From assembly GCA_025459285.1 (NCBI GenBank), contig JALOQY010000003.1, positions 1 to 40,330 on the forward strand: DNA of 40,330 nucleotides. Direction: 5' to 3'. This DNA comes from Planctomycetota bacterium. GTDB lineage: Bacteria > Planctomycetota > JAJSAM01. The notes beneath the pieces are model-generated. The model was given only the letters and a program-made list of their open reading frames with translations, searched no databases and was not told where the DNA came from. Positions 17,075-24,985 of this stretch are shown here, in pieces. The translations under genes and the position numbers were made by a program. Position 1 is the first letter of the stretch; every line of letters begins with the position of its first letter.

Positions 17075-19271
17075 CTAGTCTCGATTTCCACAGGAAGCCA
17101 ATCGCTAACGCCCGGTCCCGGGTGGCATGCCTGCCGTCCGCCGCACATTCGTCCCACTGCGGCCTGACCGCCGCTGCCCACGCGCATCTCGGGGGGTCAC
17201 CGCATTCCAGCGACGGTTTTGACCACGCGGTTCGTTGCCTCCAGCGTTGCCATAATACGGTACTGATGCTGTAGAGTGAAGGGGTCAGATGCTTCCTGGC
17301 TCGCGCCTCATCTTGCCGCTATCGCTGGGCTTGGCCCTGCGGAGGGCGCGTGGACATAGCACAAGGTGATGGGGTTCGTCCGATTTTCTCCACAACCGGC
17401 TTGACTTTCCTTCTATATGTGGCATTATGTGGGTGTGGCATACAGTCATGGAAAGCAGATAACAAACGCCTCCCCCGAAGCTCGGTTCTTCCTCTCTCCC
17501 GACAAAGCCCTCCACCGCCAGTACGAAGCGCTCCGCGCCTACTTCGTCGAGGACCTTTCCTCTCCCGATGTCGCCCGGCGCTTCGGCTACTCCCCGGGCG
17601 CCTTCCGGGTCCTTTGCACCCGCTTCCGCCAGGAACCCGAGAAGTCCGACCGGTTCTTTCGGGCCGTGCAGCGCGGACCGCAGTCCTCCCCCCTCCGGGA
17701 CAAGCTCCGAGAGACGATCATCGCCCTCCGGAAGAAGAACCTCTCCGTCTACGACATCCAGAGGGAACTGGGGGAGGCCGGCAAGGAAGTCAGCATCAAC
17801 TTCCTTGCCATCCTCCTGCGGGAAGAGGGCTTCGCCCGCTTGCCCCGCCGGCGAGACGACGAACGGCCGGAGATCGTCAGGCCGGCGAGGGCCGCCGTCG
17901 CCGACGTGAGGGAGCTGGATCCGTCTCCCCGGTCTTTCCATACCTCCTTCGCCGGGCTGTTCCTCTTCGCCCACCTCCTCGAGGGGTTCGACCTCGGGGC
18001 CCTCGCTACCGGAGCGGACCTGCCGGGATCCTCGATGATCCCCGGAGAGCAGGCACTCCGCTGCGCTCTGGCCTTGAAGCTCGTGGGTACCGAGAGGAAG
18101 AGCCACATCATGAGCCACGTCCTCGACCAGGGGCTCGCCCTCTTCGCCGGGCTCAATGCCATCCCGAAGCGCTCCTGGTTCGCCACCTACAGCTCGCGTC
18201 TCGGAAGCCTGAAACTCAAGAAGCTCATGGATCTCTGGTTCGACCAGGCTCAGGCTGCCGGAGTCAGGCGAAGCGGGTCGTTCGACCTCGACTTCCACTC
18301 CGTCCCGGCCCACACCGAGAAGGAGCCCCTCGACACGAGCTACGTCTCGCAGCGGAGCCGCAGGGAGAAGTCCGTCCTCGTCTTCCTCGCCCGTGATGCA
18401 GAGGAGCGGATCCTCTGCTACTCCAACGCCGCGATCCCGAAGTCCCGGCGGGCCGGCGAGATCATCGAGTTCGCGGAGTTCTACAAGAAGCGCACCGGCA
18501 GCTACCCGCGGGAACTCGTTTTCGACTCACAGCTCACCACGTACCCCTCGCTCGACTGGCTGAACAAGAACGGGATCACCTTCCTGACCCTCCGCCGCCG
18601 CACCAGGAAGATGCTCAGCTGGCTCTACTCGCTTCCTCCGTCGATGTGGAAGAAGGTGACCCTCGAAGCCCTGACGAGGAAGTACCGTACGCCGAAGGTT
18701 CTCGAGGAAATGGTGGGCCTCAAGGGCTACGAGGGGGAGGTCCGCCAACTCTCCATCGTGGATCTCGGACACGAGGAGCCCACGGTCCTTCTCACGAACA
18801 ACCGCAAGGAAGGGCCGCCGGCGCTCATCACTCGCTACGCGCATCGGATGCTCATAGAGAACGGGATCGCCGAGGCCATCCACTTCTTCCATTTGGATGC
18901 CCTGAGCTCGATGGTGGAACTGAAGGTCGACTTCGACCTGCAGATCACCCTCATGGGAAGCACGCTCTACCGGATGCTGGCCTGCCGGTTGCCGGAGAAC
19001 TACCAGCGGGCCCACGCCAAAACGATCTTCGAGAACCTCCTCGCAGTGGGAGGCAAGGTGGACGTCGGCGAGCAGCGCGTCGTGGTGACGCTCGACCACA
19101 AGGCGCACAACCCGATCCTCGCCGAGACCGGACTTCTCGACCGCCCGACCCGGATGCCCTGGTTCTACGGACGGGAACTCGTGCTCCGGCTCAAGTAGGT
19201 AACCCCACCATCCGGCTCATCCACCGCGCTCAATCGTTAGCGCAATCCGGTAGCGTGGAAATCGAGGCTAG
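17075..19271 (+). mobile_element. Insertion sequence with imperfect TIRs and CTAG flanks
   Basis: Left TAGTCTCGATTTCCAC (17076-17091) plus CGCTAACG (17103-17110); right reverse complement TAGCCTCGATTTCCAC (19270-19255) plus CGCTAACG (19242-19235); CTAG at 17075-17078 and 19268-19271. Confidence 0.65.
17417..19198 (+). CDS. DDE-type transposase with N-terminal HTH region
   Basis: SSPDVARRFGYSPGAFRVLCTRFR HTH-like; GSFDLDFHSVPAH, ELVFDSQLTTY and RMLIENGIAEAIHFFHLDALSSM consistent with D, D, E positions. True start may be downstream of 17417. Confidence 0.85.
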   Translation: MWHYVGVAYSHGKQITNASPEARFFLSPDKALHRQYEALRAYFVEDLSSPDVARRFGYSPGAFRVLCTRFRQEPEKSDRFFRAVQRGPQSSPLRDKLRETIIALRKKNLSVYDIQRELGEAGKEVSINFLAILLREEGFARLPRRRDDERPEIVRPARAAVADVRELDPSPRSFHTSFAGLFLFAHLLEGFDLGALATGADLPGSSMIPGEQALRCALALKLVGTERKSHIMSHVLDQGLALFAGLNAIPKRSWFATYSSRLGSLKLKKLMDLWFDQAQAAGVRRSGSFDLDFHSVPAHTEKEPLDTSYVSQRSRREKSVLVFLARDAEERILCYSNAAIPKSRRAGEIIEFAEFYKKRTGSYPRELVFDSQLTTYPSLDWLNKNGITFLTLRRRTRKMLSWLYSLPPSMWKKVTLEALTRKYRTPKVLEEMVGLKGYEGEVRQLSIVDLGHEEPTVLLTNNRKEGPPALITRYAHRMLIENGIAEAIHFFHLDALSSMVELKVDFDLQITLMGSTLYRMLACRLPENYQRAHAKTIFENLLAVGGKVDVGEQRVVVTLDHKAHNPILAETGLLDRPTRMPWFYGRELVLRLK

Positions 19272-19282
19272 CCCGTCTCTCA

Positions 19283-19470
19283 CCGGGCTTGTACTACACA
19301 CCCTCCAAGTCCCCGCGCCGCTCGCAGAATTCGCGTGAGCGAGCGCCGCAGGCGCCCGCCGTCGCAGGCCGCGAGGAGGGGGAGGCCGCGTGCAGCGCGG
19401 CCGACGTGGAGGAGGATCTGCCTTCCCCGCCATCAAGACAGTGCGGGCGCGGCCGTCGCAAACCGGGTTG
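19283..19470 (-). repeat. R2 structured intergenic repeat, copy A
   Basis: Minus strand CAACCCGGTTTGCGACGG...GGCAGATCCTCC...GGCGGGCGCCTGCGGCGCTCGCTCACGCGAATTCTGCGAGCGGC...TAGTACAAGCCCGG aligns end to end with 29766-29950. Confidence 0.8.
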
Positions 19471-19534
19471 CGGGTTGGAAGTGACCTCCCGACCGAACGA
19501 GCCGGAGAGAGCGACGGCGGCGATGATCACGCTC

Positions 19535-22500
19535 TCAGTCCGACGAGCCGGAGACTAGGTCGGGAAGCGAGAATGCGTAGCCTTTGGGCTGCTTCAGTTT
19601 CACCGTCACGACGACGCTTCCGGAGGTGCCTTCCCGACCCTCCACGACGACCCGATGGTCCCCGCCCGCCAGAGGCGACGAGCGCTTGAGGGTCGCCGAT
19701 CCACCCTTCACCGTGACGGCCCCCGGATCGAGGAGTTCGGTGCCATCGGGTCCGAACAGGTGCGCGATGGACGGAAGGGCCGAGCTGCCCTTCGCGGCCT
19801 TGACGGAGATGGAGGCGACGGCCCCCGGCAGCGCGGCGAACCTCAGGTCGAGGGGGATCTGGCCGGTGGTCCCCGTGGCGCGGGGCGCGGCGATCTTGAG
19901 GGCCACCGACGCGCGGCCGAGGAATTCGGCGTTCGGGGTGACCGTGAGGAAGTAGCGGCCCGTCGCGGGGATGGGGATGGCCTTCGCGGAGATCTTCGCG
20001 CCCTTCGCCGTCAGGAAAGGGCCGAGGTCCACGGGAGAGCCGTCTCCCGCGAGGAGCTCGACGCTGGCGCCGGGCGTCCCGAAGCCGGTGAGGGAGACGC
20101 TCAGGGAGAGGACCGATCCCCCGAGGAGTTCGAGGTATCGGGCGAGCGGCGCCCCGACGGCCATGTCGCCGTCGAAGCCGCTCTTTCCGGAGGCCAGGAG
20201 GGCATCGTCCGCCACGGTGAGAGTCCACTGCGCCGACGCGACCGCCCCGCAGGAGTCCCGGCACCGGACGTCGAGCGGGAACGAACCGGAAGCCGAGGGT
20301 GTCCCCGAGACGGTACCGGCGATCTCGTCGAGGACGAGCCCCGCCGGCAACACCCCGGCGGCCAGCGAGAACGCGAAGGGCGGCGTCCCGCCGGCCCCCT
20401 CGATCCTCGTTAGGTACGGACGGTCGCGACCGGCCGGCGGGAGCCGTAGCGTGAGGATCGACGGATACGGATTCACCGTGACGGAGAGCGGTCCGGTGGC
20501 GGTGGCGCCGGAGGCGTCCGTGACCCGGTAGGTCCCGGAATAGATCCCGGCGGCTCGGCAGACTCCGGTGAAGGCGCCGGTGGGATCGACTCCTCTCAGG
20601 GTCGGCGCGGTCCCCGACTCGAGCGACCACGCGAACGGGGCGGTGCCCCCCGTAACCGGGAGGATCGTGGGGTAGGGGCGGGATTCCGTGCAGGCGGGAA
20701 GCGGCTCGCCCGGGATCGCCGGCCACGCGTTGACGCGCAGGCTCAGCGCCCGGGCCGGCGTCTCCGCCCCGACTCCGTCGCGGAGCATGACACTCAGCCC
20801 GTAGTCGCCGATGGCATCGGACGATCCCTCGAACTCACCCTCCTCGGACAGGGTGATCCCGGTGGGCGGGGAGCCCGCGGTGCGGATCCAGGTGAACGGC
20901 GCCGTTCCTCCGGCATGGGCCAGCGCCTCTGTGTACGGCCGGCCGGCCGTCACTCCCGGAAGGGCGACGGTGCTGATCGCGGGGAAGGGGTTCACGGTCC
21001 ACGAGAAGTCCGTGGAACCCGTCATGCCGAAGCCGTCCTCGACCTCGACCGTGAACGCGAACACCCCGGCCGAGTGCGGCGTCCCGGTGAGCGTGCCGGA
21101 GGCGCTCAACTCGACGCCGGACGGCAGCTCCCCTCCGGCGAGCGACCAGGTATAGGGCGCCAGGCCCCCCGCATGTTCGAAGTCGAGTTCGAACGGGATC
21201 TCCGCGGTCCACTCCGGGACGATGGCGGAGAGCATCTCGACGGGCTCCTCCGGCAGGTCGTCCGAGAACGCGAAGACGTACAGGTCGCGGACCCCCGCCA
21301 GGGCGGTCTGGACCGCACCGTCGCTGGTCGGGCAGTCGGTGGACGTAGTCATCACGATGCCGCACCCGCTCCCGTCACCGCCGACCGCGACGTCGCAACC
21401 GTCTTCCAGGTCCGAACCCCCGATGTAGGTGGCGAAGGCGAGGTCTCCGTTGTGGTCGAACTGCGCCATGAGGGCGTCCGCGCTTCCCGCCCTCGTCTCC
21501 TGCCAGGCGCCGTCGGTCGCGAGATCATCCGATGAGGACGTGCCCAGGATCCAGGCGGTGCCGCTGAAGTGGACCGCGAGTCCCCGGCAGTCTTCCAGGC
21601 CGGTACCTCCGAAGAGGGTCGAATAGCGGAGGGACGTCCCGTCCGCGGAGAGCCGCGCGAGGTACATGTCTCTGCCCCCCCCGTGGGTCGACTGGTACGC
21701 ATCCGTCGAGACCGGGAAGTCCGTCGAGTAGGTGTGCCCGACGATTAAGACGTCTCCGGCGGCGTCGATGCCGACGCCATAGGCGTGGTCCAGGTCCTGG
21801 CCGCCGAGGTAGGTCGCGAAGACCAGGCCGCCGGAGGAGTCGTACTTCAGGACGAATCCGTCCCACTGGCCGCCCCGGGAGCGCTGGAATGCCTCGGCCG
21901 TCGTCTTCAGGGTCGCGCTGTACGTCGCGCCGCAGGCGACCACCTCGCCCTCCGGCCCGATCGCGAGGCCGTAGAATGTGAGCGGCTGGTCGCCGGACTG
22001 GTCCAGGTAGGTCGACCACTCGAGGCCGCTGCCGTCTTCCTTCAGGCGCAGCAGGTACATGCGGCAGTAAGTGCTCGTGCCCGTCTCGTAAGCGAGTGCC
22101 ACGTGCGCCCGTCCCTCCGCGTCCACCGCGACGGTGTCCGCGATCCCGAGGCCGACGTACGTCGACCAGACGAGATCCGATCCGTCCGAGGAGAGCTTCG
22201 TGACGAAGCCCCGGCCATAGTCCCGGGACCAGGCGCCCGAGGTCGTCGGGAAGTCCGTGGAGCCCGTATACCCCGAGACGTACGCGCATCCGTCCTCGTC
22301 CACGTCGAGGTCCCGGATCTCGTCGCTCTTCGTGCCGCCGATGTACGTGGCGTAAACGAGTGACGTGCCGTCGAGGTCGATCTTCGCGACGCACACGTCA
22401 TCCACCACGCCCTCGCGCTCCTGGCCGTACGCGTCCGGCGTGACCGGGAAGTCCGAGGACTGCGTGGAGGCGGCCGCATAGGCGTAACCCGAGGAGTGCA

Positions 22501-23257
22501 TCTTCACCTTGGGGCGGTAGTCCTCCGCCGCTGAGCCGCCCAGATAGGTGGCCCAGGTGAAGGTGGGGTCGATCACCAGGGGGGCCGCCGGATCCGCGCC
22601 GGGAGCCAGGATGGCGACCCGGTTCCCGGCGCGGAGTTCGAAGTGCGCCGCGACGGCCCGGCATCCCGCGCCGGAGTCCTGCCACGCCAGGGGGGCCGAC
22701 AGACGCCCGCGTCCGTAACGCCCCTCGATGAGGAGGTCCCCTTCCGCTGAGACTTCGAGCGCCGATGCCCCCTCGACCGAGAGCACGACGCGATCCGGAC
22801 GGGTCTGCGGCCAGAGGAGGAAGTCGAAGGCCAGCCGGTTCCCGCGGACCACGAAGCGCGCGTCCACGCCGGGCCAGACGGAGCGGAGGAAGACGCTCCC
22901 GTAGCGGGGCACGTCGCGGAGCCACTTCGACGGGTGCGGGCCGCGCAGGAAGTGTGAGACCCCCGGACGACGGCCGACCGGCGCCGCCTCCGTCGCCTGC
23001 CCGCCGGCGAAAGTCACGCGCAGCCTCTCTCTCCCCGAGGCGAAGAGGAAGCCGGAGCGGTCGAGGAGCGCGACGCCGTCGGGGCTCCGCGCGACGAACT
23101 CACAGGGGGCGCGGGCCTGGCCCCGGTTCGGCTCGAAGGCGACGGGCAGGGCGGAGAAACCACGGGGTGCCCGCACCGGGAGAGGCGTGGGGGGGCCGCG
23201 CTCGCCGGTTCCCCCCGCTACGATGGCGGCCGCAAGGAGCAGAAGAGCCTGACGCAT
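19535..23257 (-). CDS. Secreted SBBP beta-propeller / putative Ig-domain protein
   Basis: SBBP-like repeats (YATYIGGTKSDEIRDLDVDEDGCAYVSGYTGSTDFPTT) and He_PIG-like repeats (GGLAPYTWSLAGGELPSGVELSASGTLTGTPHSAGVFAFTVEVEDG). Confidence 0.85.
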   Translation of the reverse strand: MRQALLLLAAAIVAGGTGERGPPTPLPVRAPRGFSALPVAFEPNRGQARAPCEFVARSPDGVALLDRSGFLFASGRERLRVTFAGGQATEAAPVGRRPGVSHFLRGPHPSKWLRDVPRYGSVFLRSVWPGVDARFVVRGNRLAFDFLLWPQTRPDRVVLSVEGASALEVSAEGDLLIEGRYGRGRLSAPLAWQDSGAGCRAVAAHFELRAGNRVAILAPGADPAAPLVIDPTFTWATYLGGSAAEDYRPKVKMHSSGYAYAAASTQSSDFPVTPDAYGQEREGVVDDVCVAKIDLDGTSLVYATYIGGTKSDEIRDLDVDEDGCAYVSGYTGSTDFPTTSGAWSRDYGRGFVTKLSSDGSDLVWSTYVGLGIADTVAVDAEGRAHVALAYETGTSTYCRMYLLRLKEDGSGLEWSTYLDQSGDQPLTFYGLAIGPEGEVVACGATYSATLKTTAEAFQRSRGGQWDGFVLKYDSSGGLVFATYLGGQDLDHAYGVGIDAAGDVLIVGHTYSTDFPVSTDAYQSTHGGGRDMYLARLSADGTSLRYSTLFGGTGLEDCRGLAVHFSGTAWILGTSSSDDLATDGAWQETRAGSADALMAQFDHNGDLAFATYIGGSDLEDGCDVAVGGDGSGCGIVMTTSTDCPTSDGAVQTALAGVRDLYVFAFSDDLPEEPVEMLSAIVPEWTAEIPFELDFEHAGGLAPYTWSLAGGELPSGVELSASGTLTGTPHSAGVFAFTVEVEDGFGMTGSTDFSWTVNPFPAISTVALPGVTAGRPYTEALAHAGGTAPFTWIRTAGSPPTGITLSEEGEFEGSSDAIGDYGLSVMLRDGVGAETPARALSLRVNAWPAIPGEPLPACTESRPYPTILPVTGGTAPFAWSLESGTAPTLRGVDPTGAFTGVCRAAGIYSGTYRVTDASGATATGPLSVTVNPYPSILTLRLPPAGRDRPYLTRIEGAGGTPPFAFSLAAGVLPAGLVLDEIAGTVSGTPSASGSFPLDVRCRDSCGAVASAQWTLTVADDALLASGKSGFDGDMAVGAPLARYLELLGGSVLSLSVSLTGFGTPGASVELLAGDGSPVDLGPFLTAKGAKISAKAIPIPATGRYFLTVTPNAEFLGRASVALKIAAPRATGTTGQIPLDLRFAALPGAVASISVKAAKGSSALPSIAHLFGPDGTELLDPGAVTVKGGSATLKRSSPLAGGDHRVVVEGREGTSGSVVVTVKLKQPKGYAFSLPDLVSGSSD

Positions 23258-23300
23258 GGGAAACTCCCTGGGTAAAGGGTACTCCCTCCGGCACGGTGGA

Positions 23301-23768
23301 TCAAGCCGCTAAGTCCGCCCGGGACGCGGAGTGGGTCTCCGACGGGCCGGCCCCGACCGGTGCTCCGCGGGTTCCCCTCCGGGGCGAGGCCCTGCGGCGT
23401 GGAACGCGGGCGGCGGCGGGTGACCGGGCGGCGACGCGGCACGCCGGGGATGAGTTGGCCGCCCTCGGTCGGGCCATCGGGTGCAGGACCAGTCCCGGCC
23501 GGCGCATCTGGTCGACCGACATGAGGTGGTGGTAATCCGCGTCCCCCGCGAAGTACACGAGGACCAGTTTCCGGGTCCGCGCCACGGGGTCCCGGCAGGC
23601 CTCAAGCACGGGGCGCAGGACCCGAAAGGGCGCCGATCGGTCGGCCGCGACCTCGAGCCAGGCTCCGGGCGCCGCGCCCGCCGTGGGTCTCGTTGCCCGG
23701 GCGAACCGCTTCGCCGTGACCGTCCGCCCTTCCGTGCGGGGGCCGGTGGCCATCGACCGGATCTCCAT
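23301..23768 (-). pseudogene. Possible ExbD/TolR-like C-terminal fragment
   Basis: AWLEVAADRSAPFRVLRPVLEACRDPVARTRKLVLVYFAGD resembles the ExbD periplasmic domain; no N-terminal TM recognisable; tail becomes non-protein-like. Confidence 0.35.
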
Positions 23769-23908
23769 CACCCCGGACGGCAGTCCTTCTCTCGCGGCCC
23801 GTGTCGTGACCCCACAGATCTTGCTGCCCTTCGGGCCTGAAAAAGCGCAAGGGGTTCGCATGGTGGACGCCCCCTGACGGCCGGCTCCGGCCGGTCCCGG
23901 AGGCATCC

Positions 23909-24688
23909 ATGTCCGAAGGTGCAGTCCCCGCGTCCACGCCGTCCCCCGACGGCCATCCCCCCTTTCCGGCGTTCGAGCGCAAACCCGGCGCACCGTTCTC
24001 GCCCGAGGTTCGCGAGTACGCCCTCCTCCTCGCCGGGTCCGGCGTCAAGCGCCGCGCGATCGCCCGTGTCATCGGCGCCACCACCGAAGCCGTCCGCACC
24101 TGGGTCAAGAAGGCGCGGAAGGCCGGCACCATGCCGAAGCCGCCCGTGGCGCATCTTCGACGGGCCTCTGTTCCCCGAGCTGCCGGAGAACGTAGAGGGC
24201 GCCCCAAGGGCCATCGGGGCGACACGCTGCGGGAGAGCGTCCGGATGGCCCTGGAGAAAGGCGAACGCGAGGCCGTCCTGGCCCCGCACCCCCTCGACCA
24301 CCACGACCAGCATGACCGGGTCTGCCCGGCGGGGTTCTTCCTCCCAAAGCGAGTGGCCTCGTACGTTCTCGACGCGAAGAGCGCGGCAACGGCGTTCGCC
24401 AGTCCCGTGGGCGTCCGGAACCCCATCTTCCGCGAGATCGACCAGGTGCGATGGCCTTACCGCTCGGTGGAGGTCCGCAGCTACGAGCCGCAGGTTTTCT
24501 CCAACCTGGCCCTCCTCGACAACGAGGGCCCGTACTTCAGGCTTCCGCTCCTCATCATCGGCGACCGGCGCACGCGGCCTGCGTGGTGCTGCGGGACGGC
24601 GAAGCTGGTGCGGTTTGGGTGCTGCGGGGCAGATCGCCCGAAACCTGAACTGAGGTTGGGCGGATCGCAAGTGATTGTGTGTGAATGA
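23909..24688 (+). pseudogene. Probable degraded HTH/transposase-like coding remnant
   Basis: FSPEVREYALLLAGSGVKRRAIARVIGATTEAVRTWVKKARKAG is HTH-like; a better coding frame switches to IFDGPLFPELPENVEGAPRA, then back, suggesting frameshifts. Confidence 0.4.
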
Positions 24689-24695
24689 GTTGAGG

Positions 24696-24771
24696 TGGTG
24701 GAGCTGAGGGGAGTTGAACCCCTGACCTCCTGAATGCCATTCAGGCGCTCTCCCAACTGAGCTACAGCCCC
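24696..24771 (-). tRNA. tRNA-Ala(GGC)
   Basis: GGGGCTGTAGCTCAGTTGGGAGAGCGCCTGAATGGCATTCAGGAGGTCAGGGGTTCAACTCCCCTCAGCTCCACCA; anticodon loop ATGGCAT; CCA encoded. Confidence 0.97.
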
Positions 24772-24985
24772 ACCGATGGAAAGAACGAACTCCCCGCGAG
24801 GGGAAGCGGAGACTGTAACCGGCGGGGCGGGGGCGGGCAAGAATCGAACCGCCCGCGGGCGGTGGCGGTTTCCCGTCGCAGGGAGCGCGCGGAGGTTGAA
24901 AGTCCTTTGCCGGCCCCGGCGGGCTCCCTAGGATGCCGGTTTCGTTCCGATTCCGCGCGGTCCCGCGCTTACCGAAGGATCCCCC

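Noticed and set aside
17401-17428. Sigma70-like promoter TTGACT-16-CATTAT before the transposase
   Set aside because: Plausible, but the -10 match is weak and it overlaps the annotated ORF start; not strong enough to list.
19230-19436. Peptide similarity between the two R2 copies (LRRRAPAALAHANSASG / LRRRAPSALALAKSASG)
   Set aside because: Reflects nucleotide repeat conservation; indels between copies and stem covariation fit a structured element better than a protein.
24481-24840. Minus ORF GGAVAQLGERLNGIQEVRGSTPLSSTT
   Set aside because: Translation of the tRNA-Ala gene itself, a common annotation artefact.
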